The notes beneath the pieces are model-generated. The model did no database searches and was not told the DNA's origin. It saw nothing but the letters and a program-made list of their open reading frames with translations. DNA of 64,000 bases from Arcanobacterium buesumense. Lineage in GTDB: Bacteria > Actinomycetota > Actinomycetes > Actinomycetales > Actinomycetaceae. Shown in pieces: positions 55,279 to 63,500 of the stretch. The translations under genes were made by a program, and so were the position numbers. The stretch lies in the NCBI RefSeq assembly GCF_012563545.1, contig NZ_CP050804.1, positions 310,001 through 374,000 on the forward strand, given 5' to 3'. Positions within the stretch are counted from its first letter, which is position 1. Each line of letters starts with the position of its first letter.

Positions 55279-55429
55279 TGCCAGGGAGCCGGCCAGCTCT
55301 GCACAACCCGTCTCGGAGAAGGACTTCAATTTGCGCATTAACTGAGCGCAAGTCATCCTCGGCCCAGCGGGCGATGGCATCGTGGACCGCTGGGTCGAGG
55401 CGTAACGAAATGGCTTTGCGGGGTGTCAT
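55214..55429 (-). CDS. Small ribbon-helix-helix DNA-binding protein
   Basis: 71 residues. Residues ~1-45 have the Arc/CopG-type RHH pattern: RKAISLRLDPAVHDAIARWA then SVNAQIEVLLRDGL. The tail is rich in Pro, Lys and Arg. The ATG at 55429 lies 4 nt after the SPFH stop, so the two are probably co-transcribed. A start at 55456 is possible but would overlap the SPFH gene. Targets are unknown; no toxin gene is adjacent. Confidence 0.78.
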   Translation of the reverse strand: MTPRKAISLRLDPAVHDAIARWAEDDLRSVNAQIEVLLRDGLCRAGRLPGTTGQLPKRGRPPKKPPQQTET

Positions 55430-55433
55430 AAGC

Positions 55434-56270
55434 TTACTGGTAAAGACCTCCAGCATTAATGACTGGTTGTGTCTGTCCGTCAGAACACAGAACTACGAGC
55501 AGGTTGGATACCATCGCGGCCCGTCGTTCTGGGTCAAGATCCACAATGTTTTTCTGTTCGAGCTGATCGAGTGCCATCTCAACCATGGAGACGGCGCCGT
55601 CAACGATTGTTTCGCGAGCATCCACGATTGCGGCAGCCTGCTGACGCTGTAGCATTGCTTGGGCGATTTCAGGAGCGTAAGAGAGGGAAGAAATGCGGGT
55701 CTCCACAATTTCTAAGCCGGCAACACTTACTCGCTCGGCAACTTCATTAGCTAGCTCAATGCTGATGTCCTCGGTTGAACCGCGCAGAGAGGAACGCCCA
55801 TCAACAGGAAAGTCGTAAGGATGTTGAGTGGCGATATGACGGAGTGCTGACTCAGATTGGGACTTAATAAAGTCTTCATAGTTTTCAACCGAGAACTGCG
55901 CCTTCGCGGTGTCTGCGACCTGCCAGACAACAATTGCTGCGATATTAATGGGGTTTCCAGAGTAGTCGTTAACCTTCGTCTCGTTGGTTTCAAAGTTGCG
56001 TACGCGCACTGAAACTTTTTTACGATTAGTGAATGGGATGGTGTAACTGAACCCAGTACTCCGGATCGTGCCCATGTAGGTTCCAAAAAGCTGAACGACG
56101 CGAGACTCACCCGGGGAAACGATCGTGAATCCAGTAAGTAAAAAGAATACCAGTAAGAAGACGATGCCGCATATAGTCATGACGACATTTGTTTGAGTGG
56201 TGGCAGTGCCATTATCCTGCGCAATCGCGCCTTGGATGAAGAACCATGAGGAGAGTCCGATAGCTGCCAA
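55434..56270 (-). CDS. SPFH/prohibitin-domain membrane protein, start codon unclear
   Basis: Integral protein of the stomatin/prohibitin/flotillin superfamily. A hydrophobic stretch near the N-terminus and a second at ~30-50 (MTICGIVFLLVFFLLTGFTI) precede the SPFH domain (VSPGESRVVQLFGTYMGTIR to SYAPEIAQAMLQRQQAAAIV). These proteins form membrane microdomain scaffolds. The first usable start, a TTG at 56270, lies inside the first hydrophobic segment and has no ribosome-binding site. The same frame stays open and protein-like upstream to about 56393 (STPVTVAADPVGHSGIRVDV, then EKKAWALGSAG), but has no ATG, GTG, TTG or CTG before the TAG at 56415-56417. Either a rare start codon is used or the start was lost. 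Confidence 0.75.
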   Translation of the reverse strand: MAAIGLSSWFFIQGAIAQDNGTATTQTNVVMTICGIVFLLVFFLLTGFTIVSPGESRVVQLFGTYMGTIRSTGFSYTIPFTNRKKVSVRVRNFETNETKVNDYSGNPINIAAIVVWQVADTAKAQFSVENYEDFIKSQSESALRHIATQHPYDFPVDGRSSLRGSTEDISIELANEVAERVSVAGLEIVETRISSLSYAPEIAQAMLQRQQAAAIVDARETIVDGAVSMVEMALDQLEQKNIVDLDPERRAAMVSNLLVVLCSDGQTQPVINAGGLYQ

Positions 56271-56406
56271 GATGCTGAAAAAGAGAAGGATCGTCCCAGC
56301 TGATCCTAGTGCCCATGCTTTCTTTTCTGTTACATCTACCCGGATGCCAGAGTGGCCGACCGGGTCGGCGGCTACCGTGACTGGTGTTGATGTGTCCTTA
56401 TAAAGT

Positions 56407-56457
56407 CCTAACCTCTAAAAAGTGATATAAAAATGATATCACTTTTTAGAGGTTAGG
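56407..56457. repeat. Perfect 22-bp inverted repeat with 7-nt spacer
   Basis: The arms at 56407-56428 and 56436-56457 are exact complements (outer part CCTAACCTCTAAAAAG, inner part TGATAT), spacer aaaaatg. It lies directly upstream of the SPFH reading frame and 96 bp past the stop of the DUF5692-like gene. AT-rich inner stem and no T tail make it an atypical terminator; an operator or a mini-element are alternatives. Confidence 0.8.
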
Positions 56458-56552
56458 TGAAGAGTGTGCATAGAGTTTGCATATCTGGCTTTAAAACAGA
56501 CCATAACCACTATTTATTGCGTGGCATGCGCATTCTATGCTCGCCAGCTCCC

Positions 56553-57800
56553 TTACTTCTTATGCTTCGCTTTGTTCGCAGGCTTTGAAGTGGAATCGAT
56601 AAATCCGAGTTCCTCGGGAGTTTCCGGAATTTCATTGGTAAGCCAACGTGCGGTGTCCTCATCGGCGTGGTGGCGAACAATCGTACGGAACTCGCTCATC
56701 TCGAAGTACAAGCAGTTGGTGAGTGGGTTGCGCTTGTGCTTGATGATCTTGTAGAGCCAGTAAATGAACAAGCCGAGATTGAAGATGAGGGCCGCCCATG
56801 CACAGACGATATTGGCAACTGGGTTCATCGTGGCATAGTTCGTCATCGAACTTGGCTTAACGAGGAGTTCAGGTAGCAAATTATTTGCGGCAATCCAGAA
56901 CATGAGTGTGAAGCAACGGAACCAAATCCACTGACCTTTTGCCCATGTGAATGCTGGAATCGTACAAGCGAGCAACAGTGCGAATGTGCAGTACCACGTG
57001 TAATCAGCCAGAGCGTTGTATAGGAAGGCGTGGTTCCATAGATCGTAAGCAATGACCCATGGCCAAACCATATCTACCCAAATTAAGCCGCGAACTTGCT
57101 TCTTTCCGTTAGAGAGAACGGTCTTTGCTTCCGAGGTGACAAAGATCTTGCCAAGACCAGTAATGGTAATGATGTTAAGAAGGCCGGCAAGTGCAGAAAC
57201 GATATTCCAATGCCCGCCAATTGTACGGAAACCGGTGGCTGGATCAATTCCAACATGATTAGCTTCAAAATTTGATGCCAATGCTTGATACCACTCAGCA
57301 GAGTGGAGAGGGGCGGTAATTCCACGGGATTCGGGCAGTCCGTTCAGCACGTCAATGGAGTGACCAGCATTGATTGCTTGTAAACAATCGGTGCTAGCGG
57401 CACAAGCGTAGTATTCGTCTGCTTGGAAGTAAATAGTGATATCTCGAATATTTGCTTCCATGATATTGATGGAAAGTCCTAGCCATAATGCTACGCCCAT
57501 CCATAAGGCGTACTTGCGCGCTTTATCTGGATGACGTTTACCGAATACGAGCAAGTATCCAGTCATGGTTGCTGTGGCGATCATAATGACGAATTTGCCG
57601 AACGGGAACCAGCCAACCATCGGTACGCCATGGATGATGACGTAAGGCATGACGGCGATTCCGCCGATAGTCCAGAGTGTAAAGATAGTCCAATTCCATC
57701 GACGGTTAATTTCAGCGATGGCAATCTGGGCGATGAGTACGACTATCCACGCTATATAGACGGTAGGCGTTCCAATTTCCCACAGGAATAGTGACGACAT
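56553..57800 (-). CDS. DUF5692-like polytopic membrane protein, paralogue 1
   Basis: 415 residues with about nine membrane helices and a cytosolic basic C-terminus. Function unknown to me. Blocks shared with the paralogue at 59075-60139: INIMEANIRDITIYF, GGHWNIVSALAGLLNII, WVIAYDLWNHAFLYNALAD, TIPAFTWAKGQWIWFRCFTL and ETPEELGF. An insertion near 125-185 (YYACAASTDCLQAINAGHS) is absent from the paralogue. AAGGAA precedes the ATG. Divergent from the SRPBCC gene with 170 bp between. Conserved Glu, Arg, Asp and Trp inside helices suggest binding of a hydrophobic ligand or ion, but that is a guess. Confidence 0.8.
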   Translation of the reverse strand: MSSLFLWEIGTPTVYIAWIVVLIAQIAIAEINRRWNWTIFTLWTIGGIAVMPYVIIHGVPMVGWFPFGKFVIMIATATMTGYLLVFGKRHPDKARKYALWMGVALWLGLSINIMEANIRDITIYFQADEYYACAASTDCLQAINAGHSIDVLNGLPESRGITAPLHSAEWYQALASNFEANHVGIDPATGFRTIGGHWNIVSALAGLLNIITITGLGKIFVTSEAKTVLSNGKKQVRGLIWVDMVWPWVIAYDLWNHAFLYNALADYTWYCTFALLLACTIPAFTWAKGQWIWFRCFTLMFWIAANNLLPELLVKPSSMTNYATMNPVANIVCAWAALIFNLGLFIYWLYKIIKHKRNPLTNCLYFEMSEFRTIVRHHADEDTARWLTNEIPETPEELGFIDSTSKPANKAKHKK

Positions 57801-57912
57801 GAGAATTCCTTAGAATATGCAATTAAAACTAACCCAAGTACTGTCTTCGTTGTACAGGCTGGGACTTTCTCCTCAATATTATCGGTAAAAATCTGAGATA
57901 CTGGAGACTAAC

Positions 57913-57946
57913 GTCACAGAGAAGTGACAGGCTGTAAATCTTTTAC
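57913..57946. promoter_or_regulatory. Two small palindromes before the SRPBCC gene
   Basis: GTCAC(6)GTGAC at 57913-57928 and GTAAA(3)TTTAC at 57934-57946 sit in the divergent promoter, 25-58 bp before the ATG at 57971. A related TGACA(3)TGTCA occurs at 60197-60209 upstream of the second DUF5692-like gene. Shared regulation is only a possibility. Confidence 0.3.
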
Positions 57947-57970
57947 GGCATATCTAGTGAAGGGGACTCC

Positions 57971-59008
57971 ATGAAGAAATCAACGTGGATTAAGCTCGGC
58001 GGAGCCGCGGCCCTGACGGGGCTGAGTGGACTGGTGGCATTTAGCCAATTTACAGGTAAGGCTACCAAAGAGGAACAAGAGTGGGTTTATCCGGGCGACG
58101 ATTTAATCGACGCTAACTATAAGAATGGATATTCTTCCACCTATGCAATTGATATTGATGCGCCAGCGTATGCGGTGTATCGAATCTTTAAGCAGATTGG
58201 TGCGGAAAAGTCGGGTTCATTTAGCTCGGAATTTTTAGAGCGTACTTTTGCGCGGTTGCCATTCTTTAACTCCTATGAGATTCAAGAAGAGTTCCAGCAG
58301 CCAGATTCTATGGTTCCAGGTGATATTGCAGCCTTCGATTTTCATGGTATGTCGATGGAGTGGGCAGACGTTGTTCCTGGAAAGTACATGGTTCAGTGGG
58401 TTGATACAAAGAATCCGCCGGCTGCACCGGGATCTTATGCTTTCCGTTTCCCGTTTATGAAGCATTTTGCGGCAGCGTGGTGTTTCTACTTCATTCCATT
58501 AAAGGGTGAGCGTTGCCGGTTGATTAACCATTGGCGTATTGGTTTCGAACCGGATACGCCAGCTATCTCGGCTATTAACTGGGTCAATATTGAACTGATT
58601 GGTGGGGTTATGACTCACCTGCAGAATCTCTATGTTAAGCGAGTGGCGGAGTTCCGCAAGAAGCAACAGCATAGTGGAAAGATTATGCGTGGTTTGCTTG
58701 GTGGCCGCTGGTTTAATACCGGTACTCCAGCTGGTCGCTGGGATGATACACCGCTGTACGAAGAGACCTACACGCAGTGGATGCGTTATGGCCGCCAATC
58801 TCCGGCAGTGGCCGAAATTCGTGAGCCGGTAACGGATAATCCAAACTGGCCACCGACAGGTCCTGGAACGCCGTGGGAGGATATCGTCGACGAGGATTAC
58901 TTCACTGATTGGGAAGAGCCTGAGTTCTCTTGGGATGAGCAGATCCGTCAGAAGAAAGAAAAGACGTATCTCAAGGGATGGGGAAAGAAGAAGCCTGCAG
59001 ATAAGTAA
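57971..59008 (+). CDS. Membrane-anchored SRPBCC/START-like protein
   Basis: 345 residues. An N-terminal hydrophobic segment (LGGAAALTGLSGLVAFSQF, near 9-27) probably anchors it. Residues ~55-225 resemble the SRPBCC ligand-binding fold: YSSTYAIDIDAPAYAVYRIF, MEWADVVPGKYMVQWVD, CFYFIPLKGERCRLINHWRI and a long C-terminal helix. Many SRPBCC proteins bind lipids or polycyclic ligands. The acidic Trp/Pro-rich tail (VDEDYFTDWEEPEFSWDEQI) is unusual. AAGGGGA precedes the ATG. It lies between two divergently oriented DUF5692-like membrane proteins, suggesting a joint membrane-lipid or small-molecule role. No function is known to me. Confidence 0.75.
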   Translation: MKKSTWIKLGGAAALTGLSGLVAFSQFTGKATKEEQEWVYPGDDLIDANYKNGYSSTYAIDIDAPAYAVYRIFKQIGAEKSGSFSSEFLERTFARLPFFNSYEIQEEFQQPDSMVPGDIAAFDFHGMSMEWADVVPGKYMVQWVDTKNPPAAPGSYAFRFPFMKHFAAAWCFYFIPLKGERCRLINHWRIGFEPDTPAISAINWVNIELIGGVMTHLQNLYVKRVAEFRKKQQHSGKIMRGLLGGRWFNTGTPAGRWDDTPLYEETYTQWMRYGRQSPAVAEIREPVTDNPNWPPTGPGTPWEDIVDEDYFTDWEEPEFSWDEQIRQKKEKTYLKGWGKKKPADK

Positions 59009-59020
59009 TACTGCTTAACG

Positions 59021-59055
59021 TTGAGGGGCAACATCTTAAAGATGATGCCCCTCAA
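59021..59055. terminator. Terminator-like stem-loop between convergent genes
   Basis: ttgaggggca (59021-59030) pairs exactly with 59046-59055, and inside it CATC pairs with GATG around a 5-nt loop. A T-rich stretch follows on the plus strand (ctagttttgtt) but not directly. Confidence 0.75.
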
Positions 59056-59074
59056 ACTATCTAGTTTTGTTCAT

Positions 59075-60139
59075 TTAGCGCTTGGTGCGTAGTCCCTTGG
59101 GGCGCTTTGAGGTGCGACGATATCCAAGTTGTTCGGGTGTTTTTCCAAGACGGCCAGCGATGCGCTCTTTCTCTTCGTCGGAAGCGTTCTTGCGGACCAT
59201 ACGTACGTATTCGGGGGTATCAGAGTACACTTCAACCTTAAATGGATTGCGTTTTAGGGTGAAAATCCGGTAGAAGTGATAGCCGAAGACGGCGATGTTT
59301 ACAACGAGTGCCAGGAATGAGAAGAGGAATAGTGCGGTGGAGTTGTAACTTGAGCGATGTGCGAACATTGAGTCGTGCATGAAATGCGGGAATGTAAGGA
59401 CGACGGCGGACCAGAGCGTCAGGGTGTATGCACGGAATTGGATCCAGGAACCACGTAGGCTGGGGAACAGCGCTGGGACGGTACATGAAGCTAAGAGAGC
59501 GAGTCCGGAGTACCAGGCCCGATCAGAAAGACAATTGTATACGTAGGCGAAATTCCATAGATCGTAGGCGATGATCCAGCCTAGTGTGAGGTCGCCCCAC
59601 ATAATTGCTTTGCTCTTATTGTTTGCGACGAAGATGCCTACCCAGCCGGAAATTGCCAGGAGATTGAGAATTCCGGCAACACCGTTCATGTAGTTCCAGA
59701 TTCCACCCGATATGGTCAGACCGGTTTCAGGATCTAGGCCTTGGATGTTTGCGCACTGGAAGTCGCGGATAACGGCTTCCAAAATGTTGATGGCTAAAAT
59801 GACTGGTGGAATAAGTAAGTACCACTGATTGTGACGTAATCTCTGGGAGTATTGTAGAGCAACTAAACATAGCGAGCCGGCTAATGCGGAATACTGCTTG
59901 ACGATAGGGAACCAGCCAGCGGAGGCAGTCCCGGCAGTTGAATAAGGCCACCAGAAAATCGTTAACAAAATGGGGGCGACGATAAATACTGCTAGCACGA
60001 CCCATTTATTGCGTTGTGCTAACCATGCTGTTATCGCCAGGGCGGCAGTAACAATAATAAGCATGAGGTAATCCCACCATTCGCCGACCTCAAAGGCGAA
60101 TAGTACGGGATATTCAGGTGTGGGAATTGACGTAAACAT
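59075..60139 (-). CDS. DUF5692-like polytopic membrane protein, paralogue 2
   Basis: 354 residues with nine or ten membrane helices. Shares with paralogue 1 the blocks INILEAVIRDFQCAN, GGIWNYMNGVAGILNLLAIS, WIIAYDLWNFAYVYN, SCTVPALF, GSWIQFRAYTL and KTPEQLGYR, spaced alike. The start is the ATG at 60139 (MFTSIPTPEY), with AAGG 7 nt upstream; a TTG at 60154 is the alternative. Convergent with the SRPBCC gene across a shared terminator. Function unknown. Confidence 0.8.
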   Translation of the reverse strand: MFTSIPTPEYPVLFAFEVGEWWDYLMLIIVTAALAITAWLAQRNKWVVLAVFIVAPILLTIFWWPYSTAGTASAGWFPIVKQYSALAGSLCLVALQYSQRLRHNQWYLLIPPVILAINILEAVIRDFQCANIQGLDPETGLTISGGIWNYMNGVAGILNLLAISGWVGIFVANNKSKAIMWGDLTLGWIIAYDLWNFAYVYNCLSDRAWYSGLALLASCTVPALFPSLRGSWIQFRAYTLTLWSAVVLTFPHFMHDSMFAHRSSYNSTALFLFSFLALVVNIAVFGYHFYRIFTLKRNPFKVEVYSDTPEYVRMVRKNASDEEKERIAGRLGKTPEQLGYRRTSKRPKGLRTKR

Positions 60140-60477
60140 AAGCACCTTAATCAACTAGGTAGAAATGTGATCTGATTATCATATGTATCTATGTTATGAC
60201 AGTTTGTCAGCTATTTTTAGGACTTTTGTTAGAGGTGACTTTCCTCAGATTTTCACATTTTTCTATTAAATGATGATGGTAGTGGGATCTCGGGTTGGAT
60301 GTATGTCGTGTTTGGTTCCGGGAAGTGCCTGGGTCTATTGGTGGAATGTATTTCTGGTCGATGGTAATTTATTGTCCGGAAAGACGGATTTTGAGACGTG
60401 ATCCTTTTTTGGTGTCGCTAAAGGGTGAGAAGCCAACAAAAGTGGTTGACGTCATGTATCAATCGTTGGTGGTTTAA
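60140..60477. other. Intergenic region without a supported gene
   Basis: The AT-rich first ~100 bp should hold the promoter of the DUF5692-like gene; it contains TGACA(3)TGTCA at 60197-60209. A 60-codon plus-strand frame (60295-60477) begins MDVCRVWFREVPGS, has no ribosome-binding site and no family resemblance, and ends at the palindrome-containing promoter. I do not call it. Nothing else is recognisable. Confidence 0.6.
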
Positions 60478-60506
60478 TTGATTACTTAGGTGAACCTAAG
60501 TAATAT
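60478..60506 (+). promoter_or_regulatory. Promoter overlapped by a perfect palindrome, upstream of the HtaA surface protein
   Basis: TTGATT at 60478-60483, 17-nt spacer, TAATAT at 60501-60506. The spacer and both hexamers are covered by ATTACTTAGGT-GA-ACCTAAGTAAT (60481-60504), 11-bp arms. TTAGGT/ACCTAA half-sites recall DtxR/IdeR iron boxes, but the centre is 5 bp shorter than the 19-bp consensus. Repression by a metal-dependent regulator is therefore inferred. Confidence 0.68.
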
Positions 60507-60563
60507 GAGGATGTCACTAAGACTGTGACTTGTCACTCCCTTTGAAATAGGAGATATTCACTT

Positions 60564-63500
60564 ATGAGACCCGCTGTGAAGAAATTATTTATTTCCTCCA
60601 TGGTAGCAACTGCACTGTTGCTAGGAAATACTGTGCCGGCGCTTGCGAACGAGAATCCTGAAAGTGTCAGTACGGAATCTGCAGTAGTTAATGATGAGGT
60701 TGCGCCTGCTGATGTGGAGGCAACTTCTTCTGAAGCTGATGGTGTTAATGGCACTACAGAAGAAGATCAAGGTGATGCAGTGCAAGAAGGTACTGCTCAA
60801 CCAGCCGCCAGCCAAAAGGACCAAGCTGCCGCGAATCAGGAGGCAGCGGATCTGCCCGGTTTGGAAAGTTCTGCACCGGAAGTAAAAGCTGAAACAAATA
60901 GTCAAATAGTGGATGTGGCTGAAGGGTACGCAAACTGGGATTTCCGTCGATCATTCCGAGATTATGTTGGAACAACCGGCGAAGAACTTACCGGCATCTC
61001 CATACTTGAAAAAGGTCAACACTTATTGTGGAAACCAGAACCAGGTCAAAAACTTGATCTGTCAGGCAAGACTGGAAAGTTAGCGTTCCCAGGCAAAATC
61101 CATTGGACTAAGTACGATGGTATTTTAGATGTGTGGATTGCTAATCCGACCATCGATTTTGTCAATAAAGAACTTCTAGCTGATGGCTACACCCGCGGTA
61201 CGATGGCTAAGGAAGGCGTTCGTACTTTCGAGCAGAAGCCTATTGCGGAACTCAAGGATCTCGAGATCAAACAGCACGATGGTTATATCGTTGTCTCATC
61301 GCTTAGCCCAATATTGACGGATAACGTCAAAAGCTTAGTCGGTTTTTATGAAGGGGAAGCTGGTGCTCCATTAGTAGTAACTATAGGCACTGCTAAGAGC
61401 GAAGAGAGCACTGTTCCGCAACCGGTTTTATGGGAGCTATTCCCGAAACGGTGGTCAAATCCTATTCATGGTCCAGTGTACAGTGACGATCCTATTGCAG
61501 ATGTAACAATTGCAGACAAAGGACTGGAATCATGTGTACGTTCAATGCTTGATAGAGACTACAACGCTGAAGATGAACATGCTCGCTTACCTATTACAAA
61601 TAAAGATCTGGAAAGCTTGCAAGTATTAAACTGCCAAGCATGGTCTATTGAGAGTTTAAAAGGAATTGAAAAGGCAATTAATGTTGCTACTGCTGATTTC
61701 TATCATAATAGGATCACAGATTTAGCTCCGTTAACCGCATTAAAGAAGCTCACTGATCTTAACGTCAGCAGTAATCGTTTAGCTTCTGTGAATGTTTTGG
61801 AACAAATTCCAAGTCTTGAGCGTCTAAACCTTGCTGATAACTGGCTTACTGATATTAGTGTTGTGAAGAAATTGCCACAACTGGTTAATCTCAATGCTTC
61901 AGAAAATCGTATTACTGATATTACCCAAGCACAACTAACTGAAGACCGCGTTGACCTCCTCGATCTTTCGAAGAATCGTATCTCTGATCTTTCAGCGTGG
62001 AAAGATATGCCAGTTATCTCTGAAGTCAACCTTTCACATAACTTGATTAAAGATCTTGGTACTTTGCCAGGTAAGCGTGGTACTCGCAAACTGAACTTAG
62101 AGTACAACTTCATCACCAACCCAGAACAGCTTTTGCCATGGGCAAATAACATCGAGTTCGTTGATCAGATCAAGTTGGCGAACAATAAGTTTGATTATGC
62201 GGGCTGGGAAAAGCTACGTCCTTTTACAACTGCTACCGATCGCTGGGGGGGGCCACGTAGGATTCTTGTCGGTTACCCAACCACTCCCGAACAGGCCAAG
62301 GACTTAATGAATTCTTTGTCTGAAGCTGATGTTAAGGCTAAACATGATGCACGCGATGCTGAGATTGCAACTGAAATCGCACAAATTCAAGAGCAATTAG
62401 AAGCTAAGCGTAAGGCTGAAGAGGAAGCCCGTAAGGCAGAAGAAGCGCGCCAAGCTGAGGAAGCCCGCAAAGCTGAGGAAGCCCGCAAGGCTGAAGAGGA
62501 AGCTCGTAAGGCTGAAGAAGAGGCTAATAAGCTCGTCAAGGTCATTACGGGTAAGCTGAATTGGGGCGTCAAAGAATCTTTCCGCAAGTACATCACTGGT
62601 CCTATCGCCAACGGTAAATGGGAACTTTCAGAGGGTGTTACCGGAACTTTCTCCTTCCCACTCAAGCCTGGGCAAGATATCATGCCATCAGATTTTATCG
62701 AAGCTAACTTTAAGGGCAAAGTGCATTTCTCTGGCCACCATGGCTTGTTGGATTTGACGATTTCCAATCCAACTATCAAGAAGGAAGGCAACCAATGGAA
62801 GCTCTATGCGACTGTTACATCGCTTCCATTCAATAAAGACGATGTACCAAAAGCGCTGGCAAATCCCCATGCTTTCAAGCCATCAGGAGATTTCTCTACC
62901 ATGCGCGTTGCTATCGCAACATTGTCTGAGCCAAAGCGTACTGTCGTCACAGATTCAGCTCAACCAGAAATGGTTGCTGCTGCTTTCGCTCCTCGCTCTG
63001 CCGCTCCAAAAAAGGCAGTTGGGGAAAATGCCACGCTCACTTTTGCCACTGTAAAACTGACTGATGAAGGTGCACGAGCATTTTCTGATTTCTATGATCC
63101 GGGCTTAGTTATTGATCCGATCACAGTTAATGTCGCATCATCGTATGTGAAGCAGTCGGAAACTCCGGCTCCGGAAAAACAACTTCCAAGCGACGATAAT
63201 GATGGGGTGACACCATCAGAAGATACTCAGGATCAAGATCACAAGAACAACCATGATCCAGTTGCTCAAGATGACAAGAACAACCATGGTCCAGTTGCTC
63301 AAGATGACAAGCAGTCCACGCCGGAAGAAAGCACTGGAACTGAGACCAAGAATGAGGAAGTTAAGAAGTGCGCAGTAGATCCTTATAAGAAGCGCATCAC
63401 AAGTGGCAACCTTAGCTGGGGAGTGCGTAGCTCATTTACCACGTATATCCGTGGTTCGATTGCCCATGGCGGCTGGGAACTCAACGGTGCATCGTGGGAT

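Noticed and set aside
55214-55429. RHH protein as antitoxin of a toxin-antitoxin pair
   Set aside because: No toxin-like gene is adjacent; the neighbours are the SPFH gene and a broken kinase.
60295-60477. 60-codon plus-strand frame before the HtaA gene
   Set aside because: No ribosome-binding site, no recognisable family pattern, and it ends directly at a palindrome-covered promoter.
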